From NCBI RefSeq assembly GCF_000208865.1, contig NC_018387.1, positions 1,717,120-1,781,119 on the forward strand: 64,000 nt of DNA. The letters run 5' to 3'. Source of the stretch: Neospora caninum Liverpool. Its lineage: Eukaryota > Apicomplexa > Conoidasida > Eucoccidiorida > Sarcocystidae. The position numbers were made by a program, and so were the translations under genes. Every line of letters starts with the position of its first letter. Position 1 is the first letter of the stretch. A model generated the notes under the pieces. It saw only the letters and a list, made by a program, of their open reading frames with translations. It did no database searches and was not told where the DNA came from. This document shows, in pieces, positions 12,201 through 23,789 of the stretch.

Positions 12201-13405
12201 GCTTCAAGGAGAGCGAGAGTGTCGGCTGGTTTTGTTCCCCTGATCGATGAATGCAGCGCCCACCTCCATTCGGCAGCTTCAATTGTGTCTGCTCTCACAA
12301 AGAATCGGTCAGCAAGAGAAACGTTCTTTTATATACAAGCGGCTCTTTCACAACTCTAAAATTCTTCGCCAGGCCTGTCAGTGTGCCCACTTTTTCACAT
12401 CTCGCGAACGAGACACTGCCAAAACTGCGGAAAAATGACTTACCAGCGACTTCCCCCGCCGCCGTACGCCTTCTCGTTCAAACCTACTTTTAGTGACACA
12501 TGACCAAAAGGAGGAAACCCTGCAGGAATAGACTCGCTGCAAAAATAAGGTGGGAGATGGGTTTTCGCGCTACTGGTTCTCCAAGTTCTTCCTTTCTTCG
12601 TCCCGTCCGCTGCTGGCTGTGGAACATCCGTCCGTCACCCTTCTCGTTCTTGCTCCCCACCCCTCCCCGGCCGCTCCGTCGCTTTTCCTCTTAAACACGT
12701 GCCCGCCGCGTGTTTTTCTGCGCTCACCTTCCGTTTCGCCGCGTTCGGTTCTGCGCTCATTCTCTTTGCTTCCGGGTTTATCGTGTCGTTCTTGGGACTC
12801 TCTTTTCCCCCCCCTGTTTCTCTTGATTTTTTCTCTTCGCGGAGCCGTCCGGTCGTGGTGCTCCCTGCTTTCCGAAACGATCCAGTTTTCTGTTTCTCCC
12901 GTAGCGTCGTACCACCGTCACCGCGCGCGACCGTGTGCTGATTGTTTCTGGTTCAAGAGTTGGGTCGTTTCGATAGCAAGTTTTTGCATGTTTTTGGAAT
13001 CCCAAAGTTCGTATCGTTGAAAAAGAACTCAGTTTGTTTTCCGGTGAATCTCCGTGTGAAATCGGTGTGTCTTGCCCCTACTTCCGTGTGCGCCTCCCCC
13101 GGCTTTCTCGCCTCGCGCTTCCTGTACTTTCGTTGTCTCCTGGTCGGTAAGAAACGCACTTTCACAGTAATTGATCTCGTTTCCACGTGACGCTGACTCT
13201 CTGTATCCTAAAACGAGACTGACTCTCAGCAAGATATCGAGCTCTACTGCGCGGCGGGCGGCCCAGTGGGGTGGACGCATGTACAGAAAGGGCACAAAAA
13301 GAGGAACCTTTTTCCGCAGGCTAATACGCGCGGAATTCCTCCATTGCGAGGCAGGCTGTTTCTCTGATTTGAGGATCATCGTCGACTGCTTCTCTCGAAA
13401 CGACA
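9244..13405. other. Spacer between divergent TBCD and RGG-protein genes
   Basis: 4.2 kb separating TBCD (minus) from the RGG protein gene (plus). About 12550-13405 is pyrimidine-rich and probably holds the promoter and 5' UTR of the RGG gene. A weak minus-strand exon pair at 9508-10641 is listed separately. Open frames on the minus strand at 11003-11293 and 11683-11949 read fairly like protein but have no good splice context. A GCATGC motif lies near 10524. I see no tRNA, repeat family or recognisable transposon. Confidence 0.5.
9508..10641 (-). CDS. Possible spliced minus-strand gene, partial model
   Basis: Two exon-like segments in matching phase. The first is 10641-10534: pyrimidine-rich acceptor ending CTTTCAG, then LVYNAKTTSGATLARLNNSA and about 16 more residues to SWR, then a GTAGCA donor. 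The second starts at 9807 after GTGTCAG with FFPEGRLHQREILNDETLGP and stays open to a stop at 9508. The codon usage of the first segment is GC-rich at third positions, as in the confirmed genes. No start exon was found upstream and no family is recognised. It could instead be non-coding sequence upstream of TBCD. Confidence 0.27.
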
Positions 13406-16400
13406 ATGGTTCGGGGAGCGTACAGCCGAGGTGGCTCCAGCCGCTACAACAGCAACACTGCGAGTCGCGGGAGTAAGTGTTTCATGTGTCAGAAATGGTC
13501 AGAAATGGCGTCTATGGCGGGAAAAAGTGTAAATCTACAAAGTCCTCAGGGTGCTTTAAGGATGAAGACAAGAGGTTTCAGCGGACGTGCACATACGGCG
13601 CATGCCTCCCGTGAAGCATCAGGATCATACGAATGCTCCGTTGCCGTGAGGTAACCCTCAAAACACGTGCGAACATGTATGCGTTTCTTTTCCATTCCTC
13701 TGATTTCCTTCGGCACTCCACATTCAGCACCCGTTCCCCGTAGGGTGGAGAATCTTTCCCATGCAGTCAGATTTGATTTTTAAGCGCGCGCCGTCGCGCG
13801 TGGTTCGTCATCAGGAGGTAGCGGGCGAAGTATACGGGCTGGCGGGTCTGTGGCCATGGATAACAGCCACAGATCTCCGCAGCGAAAAGGGAGGACGGAG
13901 TATTTAAGTGTTGGATCAGGAGAAGCGTAACTGACATTTTAGAGGGCCAATGTGAGAAGACAGTAGTTCAGAGCGTTCCCACAAACACAGACGACGCGCC
14001 TTGCTGGAAGGAACTGGTCTCTGGTAGCCCCGCTACCGGTAGGCAAGGTTCTTTTCGAAGACGCATTCCTTTGTTTTCGGCGAGAAAGGGACATCACACA
14101 GTTTTCCAGAGCGCGTTTGCATGCCCACCTTTCGTCGAGAAAAGGGCCCTGGAGTGGTAGGCTCCTTCAAGCCTTTCTGTAGGCAATGCTGCCAAGAAGT
14201 TCCCCGCCTGCGAGAGCGGGCGCTCTTCTTAGCACGAACGTAGACGGCCATGCCGTTTCGCCATCGCTGCCCCACGGATTTCGACGAGTCGCTTTCTCCC
14301 CGCTGCTGTCGAGTGCTGTGTCTCCGGCGCGAGGCCAGCACACGGCGTGCCTTGCTCATCGGCCGAAACAAGAAGACTGTGGAAATTCGGTTGAAGCACA
14401 GACCGTGATCTTGCCTTCCGGGGTTCTACATCTGAAAAGCGTCCAAGGCGGGTACCAACGAACAACGCACTTGTCTCTCAAAGACGTGGCGGACGTCTCT
14501 CGATCCAGGGTCCCCAGTTTTTGTTCTCTTCTTCCTGCAGCCGGTGTACGCAGTTGGGCGCGAGCCCGAGTCTACGGAATGAAGAACGCGAACTCCCGAT
14601 TCCCCGCGACACGAGGAAGGGGTGGAGCGTCCAGTAATCTCGCCATCGGTCGAGGGAGATACGGCAATTATGGAAGCTACCGTGGCGCCAGGTACACGTT
14701 TCAACTATTGCAAAAGGAGCCGTGAAAGGCGACGAAGAGTCGGCCTTCATGCATCTGCGCGTTTCCCCCTTCCACCTCGTCCCCCTATTGTCGCCTTCCC
14801 TCTTCCTGTTTCTTCTCTTCACCGTTTTGCTTTCCCGCACCTTCGCCTTCCATATCGCAGTGCGCTGCTGCGGCCGAGAGGAGGCAATTGGGACCGAGCT
14901 CTTCGCTGCGTGTAACTCGCTGTAAAGGAGTCACCTTTTCCGTCCTGACGTGTGATCGGCGCCGAAAACGGGAGAGGCGGTCGTGTCTCCGTGCGGGCGA
15001 GAACTCAGCAGACTGTTGCAGTGGCGATGCTGGTTTTACGATAGACTGCTGAATTGGGTCGCGTTTAGGGACGGGCGCGTGAAGCGAGTTCGTTTCTTTG
15101 AAGTGTGTCAGCAACCTACGGTCTAGATGCCGTGGACGACTCATGCTTCCCCGTCTGAAGACTCGGAAAGTTGTTGTCTCCGATCGGCTCTCTCAGATGT
15201 TGTTCCAGCGAAGCAAAACGCTACCTCTCTACACAGCACAGTGTGAATGCCCGCGTCATCCCACTCTCTCGTGTGCCTCTCTTGGAGGAAAACGGGGTGA
15301 GCCCCTTGGTTTGAGGCAAGACAGAGGATGACAGTGAACGTTCCTTGCTCTCTGGGGCGGTTTTTCTCCCGCAGCTCGTACGGACGTGGTCGTGGATACA
15401 CAGGTGGCCGTGGCTCCTCTGTGGCCGCTTACCGGGGCGGAAACGTGCCTCGAAATGGCGTCCAGACCTACCGCGAAAGGCCAGCTCAGAGAGGCGGTCG
15501 AGGCGCTCGCGGCTCCTTCGCCTCGCGACGTGGAGGCCTTCGAGGCGGTCGCGGAGGCGCACGCGGCGGCTTCCGCGGCGGTCGCGGGGGACGAGGAGCC
15601 CGAGGCGGTCGTGGCGGCCGAGGAGGCGCGGCGGTCAACAAGGAGTCGCTGGACGCCGAGCTCGACAAGTACATGGGAGAGGACAACATCAAGAAGAGGC
15701 TAGACAACGACTTGGAAAACTACTTCAGCCGAAGCGGCGGTGTGACTGGCTCGCCAGCAACTGGCGGCGCTGCGGCCGGCCAAGCAGGTGACGAAGCCGC
15801 GCGCGTTGCAGGAGGCGTAGCCAATGGGACTGCTGATGCGGGCGTCGGTGCGCCTGGAGTTGCCCCGAGAGGTGAGTGGCAGCCAAGACACACTTGGCGC
15901 AGGAGACGCAATGCATGCACATGGGTGTCTGAGGTGATGCCAAGGAGGGCAGGATTAATTCGGTATATACAAGTGTATATACACCTCTGGCCGGCGTCAA
16001 GGCATTCAGGTTTCTCGCGGAAGCGACATCTAGGCCTGGTGCACACACCGTGGGACGCGGGCCAGGAACATAATCTTTTATTAGTCAGGGCTGAAAGTAT
16101 ATGAGCGTATACACGTGCATTTGCGTGTAGACATGTCCCGCCAGTTGCAGTGCATTCATACGGTGCTGAACGAGAACGATTCGGCTGTTTGTTCCAAGCG
16201 GTCGTGAAGTTGTCCGTTTCCCTTGCTTTCGTGGGATCGAAGCCTCATTTTTTATGAAGTGGTGGACGAGAGAGCAGGACGCGAAGACGCCACATCGCGC
16301 TTTGGGCCTAGAACTGTACATCTTATTCATATTCGCTCCTGAGAAGGCTACGGTCATCTACAGACGTGGGTATCTGGGGCTGTATTGGCCGGAGGGAATT

Positions 16401-16529
16401 GCTATTTCCAGCTGTCCTCTTGCATTGACCAACGTAGGCATGGCAATTGCCGGAGCCAATTCTGTTGAATTTTGTGCGTGTGTTGTGTTCGTAGGTGGCA
16501 TGGATGTTTCGATGGACAACAGCCTTTAG
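13406..16529 (+). CDS. RGG-box mRNA-export factor with FoP-duplication C-terminus (CHTOP/ALYREF-like)
   Basis: Four exons: 13406-13472, 14541-14691, 15375-15871, 16495-16529, all in phase, 249 residues. Start context is ACAATGG. About residues 75-157 are a dense arginine-glycine (RGG) region, the usual target of arginine methyltransferases and an RNA-binding surface. Residues 163-190 hold two copies of the L-D-x-x-L-x-x-Y-(M/F) motif (LDAELDKYM and LDNDLENYF), the hallmark of the FoP-duplication domain of CHTOP and of the UAP56-binding C-terminus of ALYREF. The last exon codes for only 11 residues, ending MDVSMDNSL, reminiscent of the ALYREF tail. There is no RRM, so it is closer to CHTOP than to ALYREF in layout. 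The role in nuclear mRNA export/TREX is inferred from the domain; species-level orthology is not proven. Confidence 0.8.
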
Positions 16530-16974
16530 GCGGATAGGGTGATCCGCCGCACACACGCCCAACAAGCAGAATTGTGTTGAGCGCGGCGGAGCGTGGTAAC
16601 TGACAAGAGGCCGGAGTTCCGAGCGGGCTATAGAAAAGCTAGGTGTTCCCAACCAAGTCGTCGATTATGTCGGTGTCAACGCCATCAGTTCCATTGTCTC
16701 TTGATATTCCATTTTGACTCTAGAGGGTCTGCATGCGACGCTGGCATGCAAAGCTGGATCGTGCAGGCCTTGGCGCACGTGTGAGATCGGCAGAGGCAAG
16801 CATGCTGATGGGTGTGAGATCTGAGTAAGGGCACGTGAACTCCAAAAGGGATGTCCTTTTGAGACGGCCTCAAGCAGCTTTCCGCGTTGAAGTGTCCGGG
16901 GTTCAAACCTCGACTGCGCGACGCCAATCACGCGGGACTAGGGGATGCTTGTATCGATGTTGGCGTTTGAGAGT

Positions 16975-16987
16975 GGGGGGGGGGGGG
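16975..16987 (+). repeat. Homopolymer G13
   Basis: Uninterrupted run of 13 G in the 3' flank of the RGG protein gene. Confidence 0.95.
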
Positions 16988-18171
16988 CGTCCACGGTCTA
17001 CGGGTGAAACCCCTGGTGTAATAGGAATACGTGGCTGCGTCACCGAAGAAGCTTTGACCTTAGGGTGCTAGCCAAGAGCTCTGGAGGACCAGAATCTACA
17101 AAAGTATGTGCCGCCGAGACGTGAATCAAGTAATGGTGCAAAAGGGAAGAAGGGTCGGCGTAGATGCTTGGTGTTCTGATTGAAAACCGAATGTCCCCGT
17201 GAGGCGAATTTTGCGTGCTTCCACCTTCGTTTGACGTTGTTTGCATTTCGAGCATCCCTCAAACATGTTCTGCCGCCCGAGGGCAGATGTGGAAGACATG
17301 CACCTATTTCACCGTCTATAGTGACGTTCTCTGCATAAACGGCTGTCGAAAGCGAGGGAACCTCAGCAGTTGATTGAACGCTTGTGTACTAACCCGACGC
17401 GGTTCTAATCAAGAAGCTTCGTTTCGTTAAACAAAAAAAGTCTCAGAGAAACGTGGCGGTTTGAAAGCACACGCTTGAGCATGCTCACATGTCCACTCAG
17501 TGGTCTCATGAGCATCGATTGCAAACACTTTACAGCATAGACGCACGAAATGGTGAGTTTTCTGGCGGTTGCGGAATGCCCTTAGAAATTCATCTTTAGT
17601 ACAGCGCGTCATACTAGGCCGTCCGGCGTGGTCCGGTTCTAGACAGTTCCTTCTACTGAATGCTGTCTCGACTCGAATTGACTGCCGGTACTCTGGCTGA
17701 GTATGTGACGACAAAGGTGTTCGATCCGACACCGTCTTCTGGTTACACCAACAGCATGCACTCCTGCAATAGAGGCCCCAGACCGTTGTTCCTTTAACGG
17801 TGTGCTGTGAGGTCACCAGAAGAACAGAGTGTTTCACAAAAATATCGGCCGTGTCTCTACCGTTCCGCGCAATCCACAGTGGTCGGCGGTGAGGGCTGAA
17901 TGGTGGCGCTCGGACCACAAAAGATCTAGAAGCTAACAAATTTGCTCACGAATCAGGTAACGTGGGTGGATGAGGTAATCTGTTTGGTACATGCTTGGCT
18001 GGTTCGTCGATTCTTCTTCCTTGTTCGTGACGTGTGCAGGCCGGCAGCAGAACCATCTCTGGTTGCCCCCGTGCCGTCTAGTTTTTCCACAAGGGGAATG
18101 TTGTTTGCATGTTAGAATGGGAAACATGGAAGAGGCGGTGTGATTGTAGACTTCAAATGAATGAGCTACAA

Positions 18172-18188
18172 GGGGGGGGGGGGGGGGG
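18172..18188 (+). repeat. Homopolymer G17
   Basis: Uninterrupted run of 17 G. In SSNA1 sense orientation it is a C17 tract roughly 90 bases after the stop codon, so within the probable 3' UTR. Confidence 0.95.
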
Positions 18189-18276
18189 CAGAAGCCAGAA
18201 GGAGCGAGGCAGCACATTGACTTCCACTTTGGAAAGGTAAGGAGGAGGGTCAGGCGATGACGCGGATCGAACCGAT

Positions 18277-19987
18277 TCACTCCAGGCTGCTTTTCTTCGC
18301 GAGGCTCATGGACTCTCGTCGTAATACGTGCAAGAGTGTTTGCGAAGATTCGATAATCTGGAAACGAAAGAGGCACGCCATGAACAACACTGGGGGAACC
18401 TAATAAGTGAAAGACATGGACAGGCCAGTGATTGTACACCCTTTCATCATTGTTGGGCCAACAAGTCACGACACCTAAATTCTGGTTATACACGGACTCT
18501 TTTCAGTATGGCGTCCTTCGTAATGCACTTTTCCTGTACTTCCACACTGTGGTATTTGTCTGAAGTATTCGTCCTCAGAACATCTATCATCTTTCTGTTG
18601 CGTCCTAGTTGAGGAATATGACGAACTGAGCTGTCATGCACGGTGTCACGTCTCTCGCAAGTTACAGATCCCGAAAAGCATGAAATGAGCATGCGAACCC
18701 CCCCGGTCCAGGAACAAAAAAGTGCAAAGAAAGGCGTTAACAATTCGTCCGCCAGTTGGCATGGAGCCGGGAGATTCTGCCTCTTGATCAGACCCAGAGT
18801 CGCTTTACTGATGTAAAACTCAAAACAAGACAACGACCCAGCTTCCTTCCTTGGTGATCTAGTCCGCTGAGTTGCTACCGTTCTCCTTCCTGACTTTACG
18901 TAAGAAGTGCGCCGAACGTACGTGGCTGCATCAAGACCATATCCCCAGCAAAAGCTGTCAGGGTTGGAATCGAGTGGCGTCGGGCGCGTAACAGACAAGT
19001 TGGGAAAGCAAGAGGCCTGTCTACTGACTGAGGATGATAAATTAATAAATCTCACCTTCATATATGCAGCTTCTGTGTCTTGTATCGTTTTGTCGTACTC
19101 TTCTTTGGCTTGAATGTTCCTCTCGTTGCTGGCTGCACAGAGACAGGAAGATCGCCGAAAGCCTGTGCCGTGTAAAAATTGTGCCGCATTACGCTTGCAA
19201 CGTTTCAGGGCTTGTCGTGCAATTATCTTCGCCTTGCGCTCTTTTACGAATGCCACAGCGCTTGCTCCGCCTTGCATGGAACAAATGTATGCTGACTGAG
19301 ATCATTTCGAAAAGCAACTATCCCTCGTTTTAGCTTATACCGTCGTGGAGTTCAAGGGCGCTCCTATGAGTAGACGACTCCCCCAGCCACGCCGTACGAA
19401 CTAGCAAAATCTCCGCGCTTGCTGACGGCAGTGTCTCTTCTTATGGAGAAAGAAGACGTTTCCCGAACGCGATGAGAGCGGATGATCAAAACCAGACATG
19501 AGATGGCGCTATATAATGCGCCTAACATACCGTTGAGCTTCTGCAGTTTCTCAGTCAAAGCAGCAATTCCTCTTTGAACTTTATCTTTCTCTTCACTTTC
19601 CTGTAAACAATATCGTTTCATCAGTGCCCTGGTTCACAAATGGAGAATCCTTTTGTAGTGTGGATGGAAAAGAGTGTATCGGGCAAGGCCAACAGAAAGA
19701 AAGAAGCGAGTTGTCAACACGATGGGACACAAGGCGACGTGGTTACAAACAAACACGGTGACTGCGCTCAGTAGAGCAACGTCATGGCTTTGAGAAATGA
19801 CGTGACCATGTATCCCTTGCATAAATGGGAGCCTTTACTCTGGAATTTTTCAACGTGGGGTCGGATTTTTGGTTACCAGCATAATTTGTTTGCCGATCTC
19901 GTCTCTCTTCCGCTTGAGGTCCTCTATGCACTTGAGGAGTTCATTGCCGCAATTCGATAGGTTTGTCGGGTGGTGGTTGGCCATCAT
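18277..19987 (-). CDS. SSNA1: SSNA1 / NA14 / DIP13 microtubule-associated coiled-coil protein
   Basis: Small coiled-coil protein found at centrioles, basal bodies and axonemes, where the family forms filaments that bind microtubules. Four exons, all in phase: 19987-19877, 19600-19531, 19132-19056, 18357-18277; 112 residues against about 119 in human. Conserved landmarks: NELLKCIEDLKRKRDEIGKQI, IAALTEKLQKLN, EYDKTIQDTEAAYMK and IIESSQTLLHVLRRES, which follow the animal protein from end to end. Two tandem in-frame ATGs open the gene (19987 and 19984); the first has the CAAAATG context and is preferred. All exons are under 115 bases, so single-frame scanning misses the gene. The SSNA1-family identity is very secure; a centriole or apical-complex location here is inferred. 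Confidence 0.95.
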
Positions 19988-22900
19988 TTTGCCTGTGTCA
20001 CTTCAAAAATTAGTTTTCTCAAAGGGTTGTGACCACCCCAAAGGGTTCGTCGGCAGACAGGTTTCAAGGCAAAGCAAAAAAGCAGAGGCCGGCAATTTAT
20101 GCCTGGACCGATGCCCTTCACAACCGTGCTGCAAGAATCCGGAATAATCAGTTGAACTCTGACTGCCTGTGTTTGTAGAGCTTGTCGCGTGAATAAAATT
20201 GGTTCACCGGTACCACCCGAGCAAGAAAGAGGAAACTGCAACGGATTTCATTCGCTTCCGAATAAAGTACTCTGACAGGCTCCCGGCTCACATCGCGTGA
20301 ATTCCAGGACGGGACGCCATTGAAAGACCAACAGGCAAGTCCAGTAACAAGGACACGCAGGCTTTCGAATCTAGATATCAGCGAAATGATTCTCCTGAAG
20401 GCTAAGCGTGTTATAAATTCAGTGGGAGACGTCCTTTTATTCATGTGTGCAATTCATTTTTCCGCCTTTGCCAGATGGTGAGAGTGGTAAAGCAAGGCGT
20501 TCTGCCCATTTACAGATTTGATCAAAAGCTACTTCCTCTTAGGGCAGGGACAGCGCCAAATCAGCTGCCGGCTTTACTGGATTCTTTCAACATCTTTACA
20601 GCTTTGGTAGCCGCCTCCGCTCGTCTAGGACTGCACACGTCGCAAAGATAGGCTGACGCCCCACAGAAGCGGGTCTGATTGGCTGCTTGTGAGCATCGAT
20701 GAGGTTCCGTAAAGGCCCAGTATACCCTGTTTGGCGCGTAGCGTCAACCGATTTCACTCACATCTATGGAACTTCGTCCGCTTTCAAGATGCATGCACTG
20801 TTGTGCAGAGGCAGATTCCCCTGTCTCGAAATGCATCGACTGTGCAGGGCCGAGTTCCAGGCAGCGTCACAGTCCCTATCTCGGCATGCACACAGGATGC
20901 AAGCTTTGTAACTAGTGGTATTGTAACATGCCCAACACAGCACATCTTACACCGCATTATTTCTTTTATCCTAGGAACCCCGGTTGCACTGCGAATGATG
21001 AATGAACGGGCTGCACGATAGTGCGGTGGTGTGAGGCTTATGTTGTGTGTGTTAACAACTACTCAGCATGGTCGACAGCGCATGACGCTTCCTCTTCGCT
21101 TTGCCAGTGAGCCTGACCAACGAGCTTTCATTCGGTGCTATGGTTTCGTTCCTGGTTCCAACCCATCTGCAGCTCACAGAGAAGTCTTCACTCCTATTCC
21201 CACGGAAAACTTGATTGACTCTAACCTCGAATCTGATTCGCGTTAACTTTTGCGTTAAACGAACGCCTAAATGACCCCACGCAGTTGCCTCACTGTAAAC
21301 GACGTTGTGACTTCTCAGACATAAAGAAATGAACGCACATCAAGCAATTGGTCTATGCATGCACACTCTGTACCCAATTGAGCTGTCGCACCAGAAACGG
21401 CCTCGGCGCCCTTGGAGGGAACCGAGCTCGTATCAGAAAAGAGAACAACGTGGGACCCTTGCACGGAAAACACGGGGAAATGGACAGACAGAGCAAGAAG
21501 CAGGAGACGCATTTTTACAGTCTAAAAAAGCACGTGTTTCCCAACGGTACACATAAAAGGAATTCTTTTACACCACCGAGGAGAAAGCTTTCGCACTGTT
21601 TCTGGCAATCGAAAGCACATACTACGTTGGGGTCGCGTTGGGCCCTACAGTTACGCTATTGCACGCAGCAGAATGGAATGTCGGTAGTTTCTCCTTGCTC
21701 TCTTGTCTCTCTCGTGGCTTCTGCCGTTGCGAGCCAATTCGCAATGTGCAATGCGGCCGAGGATAGATTTCGGTCTTGCAAAAAACCAGAAACGTGATCG
21801 AAACTCAGAGAGACGCTACAACACCTGTGTGCATATGTAAAGCTTTGAGGGCATTTTTGTGTCTACTGATATGTGTACCCATGTGCGCGTACAACTTCAT
21901 ATGCAAACACATATGAATATATTCTGTGGGTCTGTGGATACTTTCACGACATAAACCGGAAACAAGAATCTCACTCATAGGAGGGACAGGGGAAGCAGCC
22001 GCCTTCAGACGAGGTGTCTTTTTTTTGTCACTTCGGTGCAGAGCACCGCGTGAGATCGCTTTGGGAAATAGAGGATCACACGCTCCGCACAGGGGAAAAA
22101 GCACCCCGCGTTACATTTTTAAGTCGCCCGAAGGGGACGCAGGTGAGCGTGGCTAACTCTATCAAGACAGATCAGGGAAGAGCGAATATGTACGAATATC
22201 ATGATATCCACTTTGGTAGTCTCCTTCCTGATGTTAGTCTGGACGGAATACTTAGGTCTATCTATTTATAGAAACAGCTTGGATTTCGGTTTGTAGCTAT
22301 ATGTAAAGCATCTCAGTAACGATGAAGGTGTATTAACATGTTATTGCCGATTCGATCCCCGTTCGCGGGGAACTCCTTCCTGCATTGTCGATTTCAAAAT
22401 GCTGTCCTTAAATCGCGCACCCTTGTCTTTTCCACATCGTAGTGGATGTGGTGATGCTGACTTTCAAATACGTGGCGGAAAGAATCCTTCTGCTCGCCCC
22501 TGGATTTCAAGTCCTAGTCTGTGTCTCGATCGTTTCACGTGAAAGTCGTGGGGCCCCTCTCTCACGGCATCTGTTGCGATTTTTTTAGCATGCTCAAGAA
22601 AAACATTCCCCACCTGAAATCGCGCTCCTCCTCGACTGTTGTGCCCTGCTGTGGACACCCGCCAAAAGGTAACAGGGAAAGATACGCGGCAATTAGGAAG
22701 TGAAGGAGAGATTGGACGCCTCTCTGCCTTCTCTCTTCGTGAGTAGCGTCTAAAGGAGGAAACGGTACGCAAACTTCGTGGCCAGAGTTGTCGCCTTACC
22801 GCTTCTCCCAGGGCATTTTCACTTTCTGCTGGCTGTGGGCGTGTTGCGCCGGCGCCTGTGTAGAGAGTCAGACAAAAAAAAAAGCCAGCTTCAAAAACAC

Positions 22901-23789
22901 ACCATTCGCTGTCGCTAAACTGTATAACTTGGAGTAAATGCAAAGGTACATTATGTAAGATATTCTCGGAACCATTTACAAATTTATATCTGCATTTTGT
23001 CGAAGCAGTACTGAACCGATGGAACCCACCAAAACCCCTGCTGCTTTCTGGAATCACGACGCGTTCGACCGTTGTCGCAGCGGGGACACCACAGACAAAA
23101 CTTCTTCTACTGTACTTTCGCTTCGATCTTTTCGCCTCTGAATCCTTCTGGGGACTCGCTTGAACAGTCTCTCTACTCTCTAACCCCCGGCTAGCCCAGA
23201 CAAGGTCCGGAGGTTAACCCGCGCGGCATCCGAGACGCAATAAAGTTCCTTCGTGCTGGAGCGACTAGACTGAACCGCCAAGGGGTTCGGTAATCTTCGA
23301 CGTCGTTAGATTGCTATGACACTCGAGTTCCCCGTGTTGCCGGGAAAAACCTCGCAGCAGATTCTGTCGCTTCTCTTTGAAAACTACGCGCCGCTCGGCG
23401 GGTCAGGGCAGTGCGTGCCACGGCGGCCTGTGTGCAGGGATGAGCTCCCATACCTGACGGCGGTACGATCGGGGAAGAGAAAAAAAACTCTCACAAAAAG
23501 CGCGGCGTCCAGCGGAGAGTGGGCGATTGAAGGTTGACTCAAGAAATATGCAGCAGCTTTCCTCGGCAACGTAGTCAAAGCTCCCTTCAGTCGTAACTGG
23601 CCCTGTCCGGGTCTCCCCATTTGTGAGGCCTTGGCGCCTAGAGATCCGCGTCCCTTCGTCAAAAGAACGCGGTTTTTAGTAAGAGTAGTCGAAAAAACCG
23701 CGTACGCTGGCACGGCTTCAGTTCCAAGCTCCCTCCCTCTTTCCTTTGCCCGTTTCCCGCCCAGTGAATGACGGGTCACACGAGGACAC
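19988..23789. other. Spacer between divergent SSNA1 and IQ-protein genes
   Basis: 3.8 kb, mostly AT-richer and without a defensible gene. Three items are worth recording. (1) A plus-strand 73-codon frame at 23316-23537 starting MTLEFPVLPGKTSQQILSLL has GC-rich third positions like real exons and a GTACGA donor near 23465; it could be an upstream ORF or alternative first exon of the IQ gene, but an in-frame TGA at 23769 blocks simple joining. (2) A minus-strand exon-like segment at about 22800-22860 follows a very strong poly-T acceptor. (3) A perfect CCCCG/CGGGG hairpin with a 4-base loop lies near 22356-22369. Confidence 0.45.

Larger units (their letters stand above)
16530..18276. other. 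Convergent intergenic region
   Basis: Holds the 3' flanks of the RGG protein gene (plus) and SSNA1 (minus). It contains a run of 13 G at 16975-16987 and 17 G at 18172-18188 (17 C on the SSNA1 sense strand, just past its stop). A minus-strand open frame at 17427-17939 (170 codons) reads somewhat like protein but has no splice or start support. Nothing else recognised. Confidence 0.5.

Noticed and set aside
16835..16931. Possible tRNA, because of GGTTCAAACCTC resembling a B box
   Set aside because: The T-stem has mismatches at two of five pairs, and no matching acceptor stem or anticodon arm lies upstream.
22350..22375. GATTCGATCCCCG followed by a GC hairpin, tRNA-like
   Set aside because: There is only one stem-loop, with no cloverleaf on either strand; at most a short hairpin.
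22464..23057. 197-codon minus-strand frame
   Set aside because: A poly-T acceptor sits in the middle of the frame, so at most a short exon near 22800-22860 could be real. No complete model could be made.
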